Below, in pieces: positions 25,805 through 35,478 of a stretch of 64,000 nucleotides of DNA (the first letter of the stretch is position 1; every line of letters starts with the position of its first letter). The stretch is taken from the NCBI GenBank assembly GCA_017941705.1, contig JAGAVX010000146.1:20806-84805 (forward strand), in the 5' to 3' direction. The notes under the pieces were generated by a model. The model made no database searches. It was not told where the DNA came from and saw only the letters and a program-made list of their open reading frames with translations. Position numbers and translations under genes: made by a program. This DNA is from Atopobiaceae bacterium. GTDB lineage: Bacteria > Actinomycetota > Coriobacteriia > Coriobacteriales > Atopobiaceae.

Positions 25805-25834
25805 AAAAAGTGCCCCTCCGCAGGGGAGGGGCAC
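25805..25834 (-). terminator. Terminator of the ABC transporter operon
   Basis: On the minus strand a 10-bp stem, GTGCCCCTCC / GGAGGGGCAC, with a 5-base loop is followed by TTTTTGTGT. It lies 38 bp past the stop of the solute-binding protein gene. Confidence 0.88.
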
Positions 25835-25872
25835 CAAAGGTTCGATCATGTGTGGATGCGCTGACAACGGTC

Positions 25873-27516
25873 CTAGCTCTTGCGTTTCTCCATCTCGTCG
25901 TGCAGGGCCACGGCGGCGATGCCAATCCATGCCACGATCAGGACGCCGATCAGGATCTTTGAGGCGCGTGGAAGCGGTCCTAGGTCCTTGGTACCACCGC
26001 CTACGCTCCCGCCCAGCTGGTCGAGGTGGTAGAGCGCCATGACGTCGTCAAAGAGCTGGTCGAGGTAGGCGTCATCGATGGTCTCCTTGCGGCGCACCGA
26101 CTTGGTCACGCTCTCGATGAGCTGGCCGGACGCGTCGCGCAGCGATGCGGAGCCGTTGAACACCGGGGTGATGAAGGTGTTGGGCGCGTTCTCGAGCAGC
26201 ACGCGCGTGGCGTCGATCTTGACCTGGTAGTGCTCGTTGTTATCCTCGCCCGCACGGGAGAGATACTCCTGGTACTCGGGCGAATCCTGGGCCTTGGACG
26301 TGACGGGCGCATAACCCTCGGTCTGCGCGTAGGCGTTCTGCACGTCGTTGGTGAGCAGGTATTGCGAGAAGAGCCACGAGGCGAGGACCTCGTCTGCATC
26401 GGCCTTGTTGAAGATGCAGATCGAGGGGCCCTGGCTGATCATCTTGGGGCTCGCGGGGTCGTATTGCGGCACCATGCGCACGGCAGTCTCAAACTGCACG
26501 AGCTTGTCGGGTGCGATGTCCACGAGCGGGGCATTCGTGCCCATCCAGGTGGCGCCGGCCGACGAGTCGATGGCAAAGACGCACTGTCCTGCGTTGAGGA
26601 AGTTGGCCGGGTAGCCGCTGATCTTGAACGTCGAGAACGCGCCGGTCTTGGCATGTCCGCTGATGGTCTTGAGGATGTCTCGCGTGTCGTCGTTGAAGAG
26701 CTCGATCTGGCCGTCTTCGGTCGAGTAGCCAGCCCCGCGTTGGGCGAGCATCTGGATCATCATGTTGTCGGTCGACTTGTCGATGAAGGGAATCATGACC
26801 TTCTGCCCGTTGACCGCGTAGGTGCCGTCAGCGTTCTTAGCGGTTGCCGCCTCGGAGACCTCCCAGATGAAGTCCCAGGTGAGGACCTCGGGCAGCTCGA
26901 AGCCGAGCTTCTCGACGAAGGTCTTGTTGACGTAGCAGATCTCGGTCGAGCGCATGTACGGCAGTGCGTAGTGCGCGTCTCCCAGCACGCACTCCGACAG
27001 GAACTGCGGGACGATCTCGTCGGTAGTGGGGCCGTCAAAGGCGAGCTCGGAGCCACCCAGGCCATACTTCGCGTCGGCCATCAGCTCGTCGAGCGGTACC
27101 ACGATGTTCGTACCGGTGAGGTAGGTGGCGATGTGGTCGGGATAGGTGATGCAGACGTTGGGCGTCGTACCCGTCGAGATGTTTGTGATGACGTCGTTGT
27201 AGATCTTGCCGTAATCGGTGTATAGCTTCATCTTGACGTGGATGTTGGGGTAGAGGGCCTCGAAGTCCGAGATTGCCTTCTCGTAGATCTTGGTCTGGGT
27301 CTTGTTGGTGTCGTTCTTGGCCCAGAACGTGATCTCGTAGTCCTTGGAGGCGTCCCACTGCTCGGGCACGGCAAAGGCCTCGGCACCCTTTGATCCGTGG
27401 CATGCGGTGAGCGGGAGGATGCAGGCAAGCGCCGTGACTACCGCGACGATGCCGGCAGACAGAAGGGACAGGCCCCTGCGCCCATTGCGAGTCGTCTTGA
27501 GCTTCTTGGTGTTCAT
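25873..27516 (-). CDS. ABC transporter solute-binding protein with C-terminal membrane helix
   Basis: A 547-residue extracytoplasmic binding protein of the sugar/glycerol-3-phosphate (family 1) type. It has a signal with lipobox L-T-A-C (C39), then the E-I-T-F-W-A-K-N-D-T-N-K strand, Y-P-N-I-H-V-K and S-T-G-T-T-P-N-V motifs typical of the family. Unusually, after the binding domain a hydrophobic helix (about 519-540) and a charged tail E-K-R-K-S follow, predicting anchoring at both ends. It overlaps the next permease gene by one base, the last gene of a four-gene importer operon. Confidence 0.88.
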   Translation of the reverse strand: MNTKKLKTTRNGRRGLSLLSAGIVAVVTALACILPLTACHGSKGAEAFAVPEQWDASKDYEITFWAKNDTNKTQTKIYEKAISDFEALYPNIHVKMKLYTDYGKIYNDVITNISTGTTPNVCITYPDHIATYLTGTNIVVPLDELMADAKYGLGGSELAFDGPTTDEIVPQFLSECVLGDAHYALPYMRSTEICYVNKTFVEKLGFELPEVLTWDFIWEVSEAATAKNADGTYAVNGQKVMIPFIDKSTDNMMIQMLAQRGAGYSTEDGQIELFNDDTRDILKTISGHAKTGAFSTFKISGYPANFLNAGQCVFAIDSSAGATWMGTNAPLVDIAPDKLVQFETAVRMVPQYDPASPKMISQGPSICIFNKADADEVLASWLFSQYLLTNDVQNAYAQTEGYAPVTSKAQDSPEYQEYLSRAGEDNNEHYQVKIDATRVLLENAPNTFITPVFNGSASLRDASGQLIESVTKSVRRKETIDDAYLDQLFDDVMALYHLDQLGGSVGGGTKDLGPLPRASKILIGVLIVAWIGIAAVALHDEMEKRKS

Positions 27517-28391
27517 TAGCCCTTCGTCCCTCCTCTAGATACGCCCTCCATGATCTTCCTGCGGAAGATCAGGAAGAGGATGATCAGCGGGATCGAGATC
27601 ACGACGACCGCAGCCATCATGGCCGGGACGTTCTCGCGGCCAAAGCCGTTCTCGCGAATCTCCTGAATGCCGTTGGAAACCAGGAAGTACAGCTGGTTGT
27701 CGGTGATGAGGCGCGGCCACACGTAGGAGTTCCAGCACTCGATGACCTTGAGCAGCACCACCGTGACGATGGTGGGGCGGCAGATGGGGATCATCACGTT
27801 CGTGAGGTACTTGAAGTCGCTGCAGCCGTCGACCTTGGCGGCCTTGTAGAGGTCGTCGGGAATCTGGTCGAAGTTCTCCTTGAGCAGGTAGATGTAGAAG
27901 ACCGACGTCACCGACGGCAGGATGAGGCCAGTGAAGGTGTTGCGCAGCCCCAGGTTGGTGATGGTCACGAAGTTGGTGATGATGACCAGCTCGTTGGGGA
28001 TCATCATCAGTGACAGGAAGGCCGTGAAGAGCAGGTCGCGGCCGGCAAAGTCCAGGCGCGAGAACGCGAACGCGGCCAGGACGATGACCACGAGCATGAG
28101 AGCCGTGGTGATGCCGGTGAAGATCACGGTGTTCATGAAGTAGCGCGCGAGCGGCACAGCCGTGAATGCCTCGGTGTAGTTCTCCAGCGTCGGCGAGGTG
28201 GTGTAGAGCTGCGGCACGTACTCGGCGTTGTAGGAGCTGTAGCTCTTGACTGAGGTCAGCACCATCCAGTAGAAGGGGAAGAGCACGATGAGTGCCCAGA
28301 TGGTGAGCAGCGCGTAGGTGACGCCCTTGCGGATCTTCTGGGCGCGGGCAAAGGACTGCTGCTCCTGTTGGTTGTTGTTCATGTCGCTCAT
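27516..28391 (-). CDS. ABC sugar transporter permease, MalG/UgpE type
   Basis: A 291-residue inner-membrane permease with six predicted helices. The ATPase-coupling EAA loop is Y-K-A-A-K-V-D-G-C-S-D-F-K-Y-L-T-N-V-M-I-P near 181-201. The N-terminal L-L-T-I-W-A-L-I-V-L-F-P-F-Y-W-M helix is typical of MalG/UgpE proteins. Start overlaps the upstream permease by four bases. Confidence 0.92.
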   Translation of the reverse strand: MSDMNNNQQEQQSFARAQKIRKGVTYALLTIWALIVLFPFYWMVLTSVKSYSSYNAEYVPQLYTTSPTLENYTEAFTAVPLARYFMNTVIFTGITTALMLVVIVLAAFAFSRLDFAGRDLLFTAFLSLMMIPNELVIITNFVTITNLGLRNTFTGLILPSVTSVFYIYLLKENFDQIPDDLYKAAKVDGCSDFKYLTNVMIPICRPTIVTVVLLKVIECWNSYVWPRLITDNQLYFLVSNGIQEIRENGFGRENVPAMMAAVVVISIPLIILFLIFRRKIMEGVSRGGTKG

Positions 28392-29277
28392 GAGGTCTGC
28401 ACGCTCCTTCTCTGAATCAGCAGGTTGATGCAGGTGATGGTCAGCACGATGGCAAACAGGACCAGCGCCGCGGCCGACGCGTACGACGGGTATCCTCCGC
28501 CGTTGCCGTAGAGCATGTCGTAGACGTAGCCCACGATGGTGTTCATGCCTGCGGCGTTGAGGTTGGTGCCAAAGATGGCGACCACGTCACCGTACGCCTT
28601 GAAGGCGCCGATGAAGCCAGTGATGACCAGATAGAAGATCATAGGGCTGATCATGGGCAGCGTGATGCGATAGAAGATGCGCCAGCTGCTGGTGCCGTCG
28701 ACCTTGGCCGCCTTGTAGTAGTCGGGGTTGACCGAGGCGAGGGCGCTGGTGAGGATCAGGATCTTGAACGGCAGGACCACCCAGATGGTGTAGATGCACA
28801 TCACGGTCATCTTGGCCCAGTACGGTCCGTCGATGAAGTCCACGGTGCTGCCACCAAAGAAGTGGATGATCTGGTTGACGAAGCCGTCGGTGTAGGGCGT
28901 CTTCTGGAACAGGATCATGAAGACCAGGCCAACGGCCAGCGTGTTGGTCACGTATGGCAGGAAGAAGATGGTCTGGTAGAGCTCCTGCAGTTTGCTGATC
29001 GAGCTCAGGCCCACCGAGATGAGCAGCGCCAGCAGCGTCGAGAGCGGCACCGTCACGATGACCAGTATGAAGGTGTTCTTGAGCGCCTGGATGAAGTACG
29101 GGTCGCGCAGAACGTACTGGTAGTTGTAGATGCCCGTGCCAAAGAAGGTCTGCGACGCGGAGTTGTAGCCCTCCTCAAAGGAGTAGACGATGACGTCAAA
29201 GAGCGGGTACACCACGAAGACGCCGAGGAAGGCAATGGCTGGGATCAGGTAGAGCCAGCCCTTCATGCTTCGGGTGT

Positions 29278-29281
<4 letters not shown>
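28388..29281 (-). CDS. ABC sugar transporter permease, MalF/UgpA type
   Basis: A 297-residue permease with six helices. The EAA loop reads Y-K-A-A-K-V-D-G-T-S-S-W-R-I-F-Y-R-I-T-L-P near 190-210, and N-terminal Y-L-I-P-A-I-A-F-L is typical of UgpA/MalF. It forms the heterodimeric channel with the next gene's product. Overlaps at both ends show tight coupling. Confidence 0.92.
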
Positions 29282-30465
<1,184 letters not shown>

Positions 30466-30602
30466 AAGCCGCTTCCCTTGGTAGGTGATGCAATTACGCA
30501 TGAAAACGTGCTTATTGTAATGTGGCGCGCGCAGCCGATAGCGGCGAGACCTGCTGATGTTTGGTAAACGTTACGCAGCGGGTGCGAGGGTGCCGTAGTG
30601 TG

Positions 30603-30660
30603 GTGCCGGGGACACGCCCCCAGACAACATTTCTGTGGTGCCGGGGCGTGTCCCCGGCAC
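30603..30660. repeat. Palindromic repeat, GGGGACACGCCCC subfamily
   Basis: A perfect 18-bp inverted repeat, GTGCCGGGGACACGCCCC (30603-30620) and its complement (30643-30660). It is related to the nested palindrome after fprA. It lies between the divergent ABC operon and the phosphatase gene, so it is not simply a terminator. Confidence 0.8.
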
Positions 30661-30727
30661 AACACTCCGGCGCAGCAAAGGATAATAGAATACGCATACA
30701 GGCCTTCTTCGATCGAAAGAGTACAAG

Positions 30728-33457
30728 ATGCGGCTGAGAGACTATGCAAAGGCCAGGGGAAAGACCGGTGAGGATGAGGGCGGTCGCCGACGGATCCGCG
30801 CGTGGAGGGGCCTCCTCCAGGAAGAGCCGAGGCAACTCAAGATTCAGGTGCTCGCCACCCTTCTCATCATCTCGGCATCCATGACCCTCATGCAATGCGG
30901 CTTTATCAGCATTGGTCCAAGTGGGCACTACATCGGTTTCGTTCTTGGCCTGCTCGCCCCCGTGGCCATAGCTTCGCTGCTCCTTGGCAGGGCCGCGGGA
31001 GCCCTGCAGGGTGCGCTTACGGGTGCCGTGCTTTACGTGCACTCGATCATTCATCCCCTTGACCTGTTCGAGCGCTACTTTGTCTCGTGGTACAACTCGG
31101 TGGTGCTGTACGCCATAGTGGGCTACCTGTTCGGGCTGCTTTTGGCGGTGGCGCTGCGAAACGATCCCAAGGGGCTGCGAAGAGTCATCTACCTAGGGAT
31201 TGTGTGCCTGTTGATCTCGGTGGTCGTGAGCATCGCCTTTTTCATCAGCTCTCTGATCCAGATCGTCATTCACTATGGGTCGGCTTACGGGCAGGTGCAG
31301 GGTGCAGCCAGTCTACCCACCGAGGGCTATAACGCGCTCGAGGCGCTCGTTCGCTTGATCGGCCAGCCGCTGTTCAACGCGATAGTTACGTTTGCTTCCA
31401 TCCTGGTCGTCGATTACGTCAATTACAGGCGTGTGGGGCTTGCCGGCAACGTCAGCGTGCGCACCATCTTCAGGGCTCAGCTCCTGGTCGTTGTGGCGAT
31501 CGTGTTCTGCGTGGCCCAGGCCGTGAGCTTCACGGCGATCACCATCCAGGAGGAGAATGCCATCTATGAGGACATGGGTGACGAGCTCGAATACATCGGC
31601 GATCACATGTCCAAGCAGGTAGAGCACCAGATTGAGCTCTACGAGATAGCTACGGCCTATGGGATTCCCGATGAGGCGCGTAACGCCATTCTAGAGGCAG
31701 AGGTCATCGATGAGGTTCTCGAGGGGTATGACCTGACTGACGGCACGATTCTTGTCATCGATGACGGAATCGTGGCTACCAGCTACAATCCCGCCTATCC
31801 TGTTGGCAAGAGGTACGAGGAACTCTTTGACGTGGCGTTCATTGGCACGCTCGAGGAGCTTGCCAAGCAGACGGGGCCGTGCAAGACCATCTACGACACC
31901 CAGCCTCTTGAGGCAGCGACCCAGGCGAACGCGGGAACCCGCTTTACTGCGGTGCAACTTGGGTACCTGCGTGTCCTTGAGTCCAACGACATGTATATCC
32001 TCATGATCGTGCCGTCCTCGACGGTGTTCGCAAACCGGCAGGGCATCGCTAGCTGGGTGTCGCTTGTTGCCATGCTTCTGCTCGCGACGGTGTACGTGCT
32101 CGCCGCCCGGTTCCTCGCCAAGGACGTGGCGGAGCCGATCGATCGCACCAATGCTTCGCTGGCACGCATCACCGACGGCAATCTCGACGAGACGATCTCC
32201 GAGGTGGACAGCTTGGAGTTCGCGTCGCTTTCCGCGGGCATCAACGTGACGGTCGATTCGCTCAAGGAGGCCATTGCAGCTGAGGCGGCGCGGATCGATC
32301 GAGATCTTGCGACCGCAAAAGCCATCCAGGAGTCGGCCCTTCCGCGCGTCTTTCCGCCATTTCCCGAGATCAGCGCCTTTGACATCTATGCCACGATGGA
32401 CGCGGCCAAGGAGGTGGGCGGCGACTTTTACGACTACTTCCTCATTGATGACCACACGCTGGGATTCCTCATTGCCGACGTGTCGGGCAAGGGAATCCCG
32501 GGGGCGCTGTTCATGATGGCCGCCAAGACCGAGATCGAGAACCATATGGCCGCGGGCGTGGAGCCCGCACAGGCCATCGCCTCGGCCAATCGCTACCTGT
32601 GTGCCAATAACGACGCTGGCATGTTCGTGACCGTGTGGGCTGCCACGCTCGACTGGGAGACGGGCCTGCTCACGTATGTGAACGCTGGTCATAACTTCCC
32701 GTTGCTGCGTCGGGGTACAAACGGTACGTGGGAGTGGCTCAAGAAGAAGTGCGGGCTGTTCCTGGGTGCGTTCGAGACGGCAAAGTATCGCCAGGAGACG
32801 CTGACGCTCTCGCCAGGTGATGAGCTGCTCCTTTATACCGATGGCGTCAACGAGGCGTTCAGCCTGGAGGGGGAGGAATACGGCAACGATCGGCTTGAGG
32901 CGTTTGTTGCGTCGCACACGAACCTGCACTCGCGCGACCTCGTGCAGGCGCTGCACGCTGACGTCAAGCACTGGGCGGAGGGTACCGAGCAGTCAGATGA
33001 CATCACTGTCCTGGCGATGGAGTACGGCGTGGCGCCCGAGGTCATCGGGTCAATCACCATTCCGGCGGCGCTTGATGGCCTGAGTCAGGCAAGCAACCTG
33101 GTGGTCGGTGAGCTGAGGCAGCGTCTGTGCCCGCTCGATGTTCTTAACAAGGTCGAGATGGTGCTCGAGGAACTCTTTGTCAATGTATGCCGCTACGCCT
33201 ATGCCGACCAAGACACGCCAGGCAAGGTTCAGATTACCTATGCCTACGGCGCCAACCCCTCGTCTATTACAGTGGAGCTGCGAGATCAAGGCGCGCCCTT
33301 TGACCCAACGCTGGACAGGGGGTCAGCCAAGGTAACAAGTGATGGCAACCTGCGCATTGGTGGTCTTGGCATCCTCATGGTGCGCGAGGCTGTCGATGAC
33401 TTCGCGTATCTGCGCGACGGTGACACCAACGTCACGGCGTTCAAGATACGCTGGTAG
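30728..33457 (+). CDS. Membrane-bound SpoIIE-type serine phosphatase with C-terminal RsbW-like ATPase domain
   Basis: A 909-residue signalling protein. Residues about 40-260 hold six or seven membrane helices, 265-430 an extracytoplasmic sensor region, then another helix (about 435-455) and a HAMP segment (D-V-A-E-P-I-D-R-T-N). The PP2C/SpoIIE domain spans about 525-750, with V-G-G-D-F-Y-D-Y, D-V-S-G-K-G-I-P-G-A and S-D-D-I-T-V metal-binding motifs. Residues about 770-909 are a HATPase_c_2 (anti-sigma kinase-like) domain with E-E-L-F-V-N-V-C. It likely dephosphorylates a STAS antagonist; the one at 16589 is a candidate. The ribosome site is weak (AAAGAG). Confidence 0.9.
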   Translation: MRLRDYAKARGKTGEDEGGRRRIRAWRGLLQEEPRQLKIQVLATLLIISASMTLMQCGFISIGPSGHYIGFVLGLLAPVAIASLLLGRAAGALQGALTGAVLYVHSIIHPLDLFERYFVSWYNSVVLYAIVGYLFGLLLAVALRNDPKGLRRVIYLGIVCLLISVVVSIAFFISSLIQIVIHYGSAYGQVQGAASLPTEGYNALEALVRLIGQPLFNAIVTFASILVVDYVNYRRVGLAGNVSVRTIFRAQLLVVVAIVFCVAQAVSFTAITIQEENAIYEDMGDELEYIGDHMSKQVEHQIELYEIATAYGIPDEARNAILEAEVIDEVLEGYDLTDGTILVIDDGIVATSYNPAYPVGKRYEELFDVAFIGTLEELAKQTGPCKTIYDTQPLEAATQANAGTRFTAVQLGYLRVLESNDMYILMIVPSSTVFANRQGIASWVSLVAMLLLATVYVLAARFLAKDVAEPIDRTNASLARITDGNLDETISEVDSLEFASLSAGINVTVDSLKEAIAAEAARIDRDLATAKAIQESALPRVFPPFPEISAFDIYATMDAAKEVGGDFYDYFLIDDHTLGFLIADVSGKGIPGALFMMAAKTEIENHMAAGVEPAQAIASANRYLCANNDAGMFVTVWAATLDWETGLLTYVNAGHNFPLLRRGTNGTWEWLKKKCGLFLGAFETAKYRQETLTLSPGDELLLYTDGVNEAFSLEGEEYGNDRLEAFVASHTNLHSRDLVQALHADVKHWAEGTEQSDDITVLAMEYGVAPEVIGSITIPAALDGLSQASNLVVGELRQRLCPLDVLNKVEMVLEELFVNVCRYAYADQDTPGKVQITYAYGANPSSITVELRDQGAPFDPTLDRGSAKVTSDGNLRIGGLGILMVREAVDDFAYLRDGDTNVTAFKIRW

Positions 33458-33508
33458 GAGCAACCGTCGTTTAGTGCCGATTGGGGGACAACGGAGTCAC
33501 GTTAAAAA

Positions 33509-33557
33509 GCAAAGAGACGGGGCGGAAGGATTGCCTCCTTCCGCCCCGTCTCTTTGC
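33509..33557. terminator. Bidirectional terminator
   Basis: A long perfect stem, GCAAAGAGACGGGGCGGAAG pairing with CTTCCGCCCCGTCTCTTTGC, lies between the phosphatase gene (plus) and the lipoprotein gene (minus), which are convergent. An A-run precedes it, giving a T-run on the minus strand. Confidence 0.88.
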
Positions 33558-33597
33558 GAGGTGTCCTGTTAGGTCGCGTGGGACCTGCGGGTTCTTG

Positions 33598-34473
33598 CTA
33601 CTCCGCCTCGGTCTCCTCTGCGTCATCGTTCAGTTCTTCAAGGCCGTCGAACAACTCGTGGAACTTGATCTCGCGGTCGGCCTCGAGCTCCTCGAACGTC
33701 TTGGTTGCCTCGGGCATGGCCTCGACGGTGGTGGCGTCAAAGTCCGAGAGGCTGTCGGTTATGTCGTTGATTGCCTCGGGGAACTCGTAGTGCTTCTTCA
33801 GTCCGGCGATGTGGCCATCGGCGTCAAAGTAGATGGTCAGCTGGGCATTCTTGATCGGGTTACCGCTCTTCTCGAGCGCGAGAAGCGCCTCGTCGGCATC
33901 CATGTACTTCCTGGGGTCGAGCGTCAGCTGGTAGGAGGCAGTGTCGCCCACCTGCTCCTTGGAAACGGTGGAGGCGCAGTCGACGAGCGTGTTCAGATCG
34001 CCAAACGTATCCGTGAGGTAGGCATCGGCGCCCTTAAAGTGCGCCAGCTCGAACTGCTCGGTCGTGCCGGAGTAGACTGACCCGTCAGAGACGAACACGG
34101 CGTTGTCGCCGTCGGAGTAGTACTCCAGCGTGACGCCATTCGTGCTGCCCGTAAGGTGCGTCTTCAGCTGGTCGCCACTTGCATCAAACTCGTAGACCGA
34201 GTCCTGCTGAATGACCTCGGGACCGCCGTTCGCGTTCACGATCTCCTCGCTCGTGTAGGTGGAGGTGGTGTTCTCGTTAATGGTGACCGACTTGTAGGCG
34301 GGAGCGGCGGCGATGGCGCTCTTGAGCTCGGCGATGATCTCGTCCTGCGTCTGCTCGGCCGCAGCCTCGGCTGCGGGGGCCTCCGTCGAGGTTGTAGCCT
34401 CGGGCTGTTTGCCGCAGCCAGCCATCGCGCTCAGCGTCAGCGCTGCCGCCAGAAAGACCGTAATACGCCTCAT
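33598..34473 (-). CDS. Lipoprotein, LolA/LppX-like size and composition
   Basis: A 291-residue lipoprotein with signal peptide and lipobox S-A-M-A-G-C (C20), followed by an acidic, alanine-rich linker. The mature part has many alternating strands (for example Y-K-S-V-T-I-N-E-N-T-T-S-T-Y, then D-S-V-Y-E-F-D-A-S-G-D), which recalls the half-barrel fold of LolA/LppX/DUF6612-type proteins, but I cannot confirm that. The C-terminus is very acidic. It appears monocistronic and ends at the bidirectional terminator. Confidence 0.78.
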   Translation of the reverse strand: MRRITVFLAAALTLSAMAGCGKQPEATTSTEAPAAEAAAEQTQDEIIAELKSAIAAAPAYKSVTINENTTSTYTSEEIVNANGGPEVIQQDSVYEFDASGDQLKTHLTGSTNGVTLEYYSDGDNAVFVSDGSVYSGTTEQFELAHFKGADAYLTDTFGDLNTLVDCASTVSKEQVGDTASYQLTLDPRKYMDADEALLALEKSGNPIKNAQLTIYFDADGHIAGLKKHYEFPEAINDITDSLSDFDATTVEAMPEATKTFEELEADREIKFHELFDGLEELNDDAEETEAE

Positions 34474-34649
34474 AGTTTCTCCTTACTGCGATGTGTGCAA
34501 TGTCAGTACGCCTAGAGAGGCAGCGTCATGATATCGCCTTTAACTATTTATGTTGTGAGGACTCTGTCACCTTCTTGTGAGGAGTGTGAGGATGACGGAG
34601 CGTCACCGTGCCCAGTCACTGCGAGTTTTGGGGTTGTCGAATGCGCTGT

Positions 34650-34939
34650 TAGCAGGCGAGCGCCTCGTGTTCCTTCAGGTACTTGAGGAGTATGGGGAAG
34701 AGCTTTTGCTACGGGATGTCGGGATCGATCTCGCGAGTGGTATAGGGGTCGATCTGGGTCTGCAAGGCTCCCCATCCCGTCTTGCAGACCATCGCCAGGG
34801 GAAGCATCTCTTTGTAATCCTCGTCCATCTCCTTGAGGGTATCAAGCATGAAAGCGATCGTGATGATTGCGATGCCCATGATAAGCTTTGCTAGGCTGGC
34901 CTTCCAGCCTCTGGCAGTGGGTTCATTCAGATCCTCCAT
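34650..34939 (-). pseudogene. Remnant of a small membrane-protein gene, interrupted by an in-frame TAG
   Basis: Reading from an ATG at 34939, 76 codons encode one membrane helix (L-I-M-G-I-A-I-I-T-I-A-F-M-L) and a polar part ending D-P-D-I-P, then TAG at 34709-34711. In the same frame the sequence continues with sensible protein (Q-K-L-F-P-I-L-L-K-Y-L-K-E-H-E-A-L-A-C) to a second stop near 34650. No clear ribosome site precedes the ATG. A nonsense mutation in a small gene is the simplest reading; a real 76-aa protein is the alternative. Confidence 0.38.
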
Positions 34940-35045
34940 ACGTGGAGCTAGGGTGTCCCTAGCCTTTGGCTTCGCTATTCATCTAACCGATTCTTGGGTT
35001 AACGAGGACAGGTTAATCGATTTAGCAGCTTTCTGATGGATGCGT

Positions 35046-35178
35046 CGTGGACAATGTTGGGCTTATGCGTGATTCTTGAGCGGGTAGTCAAGTAGATCGG
35101 CATCAAAAGCGCAGGTCGCAGATGAGCGATACTCAAAGGATCGCCGAAAATTAACGCATAGGTCCAACATTGTCCACG
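35046..35178. mobile_element. MITE-like element with 25-bp terminal inverted repeats
   Basis: CGTGGACAATGTTGGGCTTATGCGT (35046-35070) and the complement of 35154-35178 match at 23 of 25 positions. The 133-bp unit has no open reading frame and a non-palindromic middle, as in a miniature inverted-repeat transposable element. No target-site duplication is obvious and no transposase with such ends is in the window. Confidence 0.5.
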
Positions 35179-35478
35179 AGACTCCCTGCATGGCGTGATT
35201 TGGGCTGTGTATCCAGTCGTATCGGGCATGGCGGTATACTTTTGATAGTGTAAAAGCATGGATGAGATGACCTATCCTGACGCTCTTGCGGTCGGGAGGT
35301 ATGCTGCGTGAAGTAAAGGAACCGGTTCATTTATCTATCCTAATGTTTACCTGCGGATTTTACGATACGCTTTACTTGGTTTGATTTAGAATCATATGAC
35401 GTCTCCGTGCGGGCGGGGTCGCTCGCTGTCCTCGCTCCGAGACTGTGCCAAAAAACGCATCAAGCAGAGAGAACGCCA

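Larger units (their letters stand above)
34474..35478. other. Gene-poor, comparatively AT-rich 1-kb gap
   Basis: Besides the gene remnant and the MITE-like element listed separately, I find no convincing gene. GCTAGGGTGTCCCTAGC, a perfect 7-bp palindrome, lies at 34947-34963 just upstream of the remnant. The last 150 bp probably include the subtilase promoter (TAGAAT at 35387-35392), without a clear -35 box. Confidence 0.55.

Noticed and set aside
30564..30574. GTAAACGTTAC as a LacI-type operator before the ABC operon
   Set aside because: The arms pair over only four bases and the spacing differs from LacI-family sites. Position alone is not enough.
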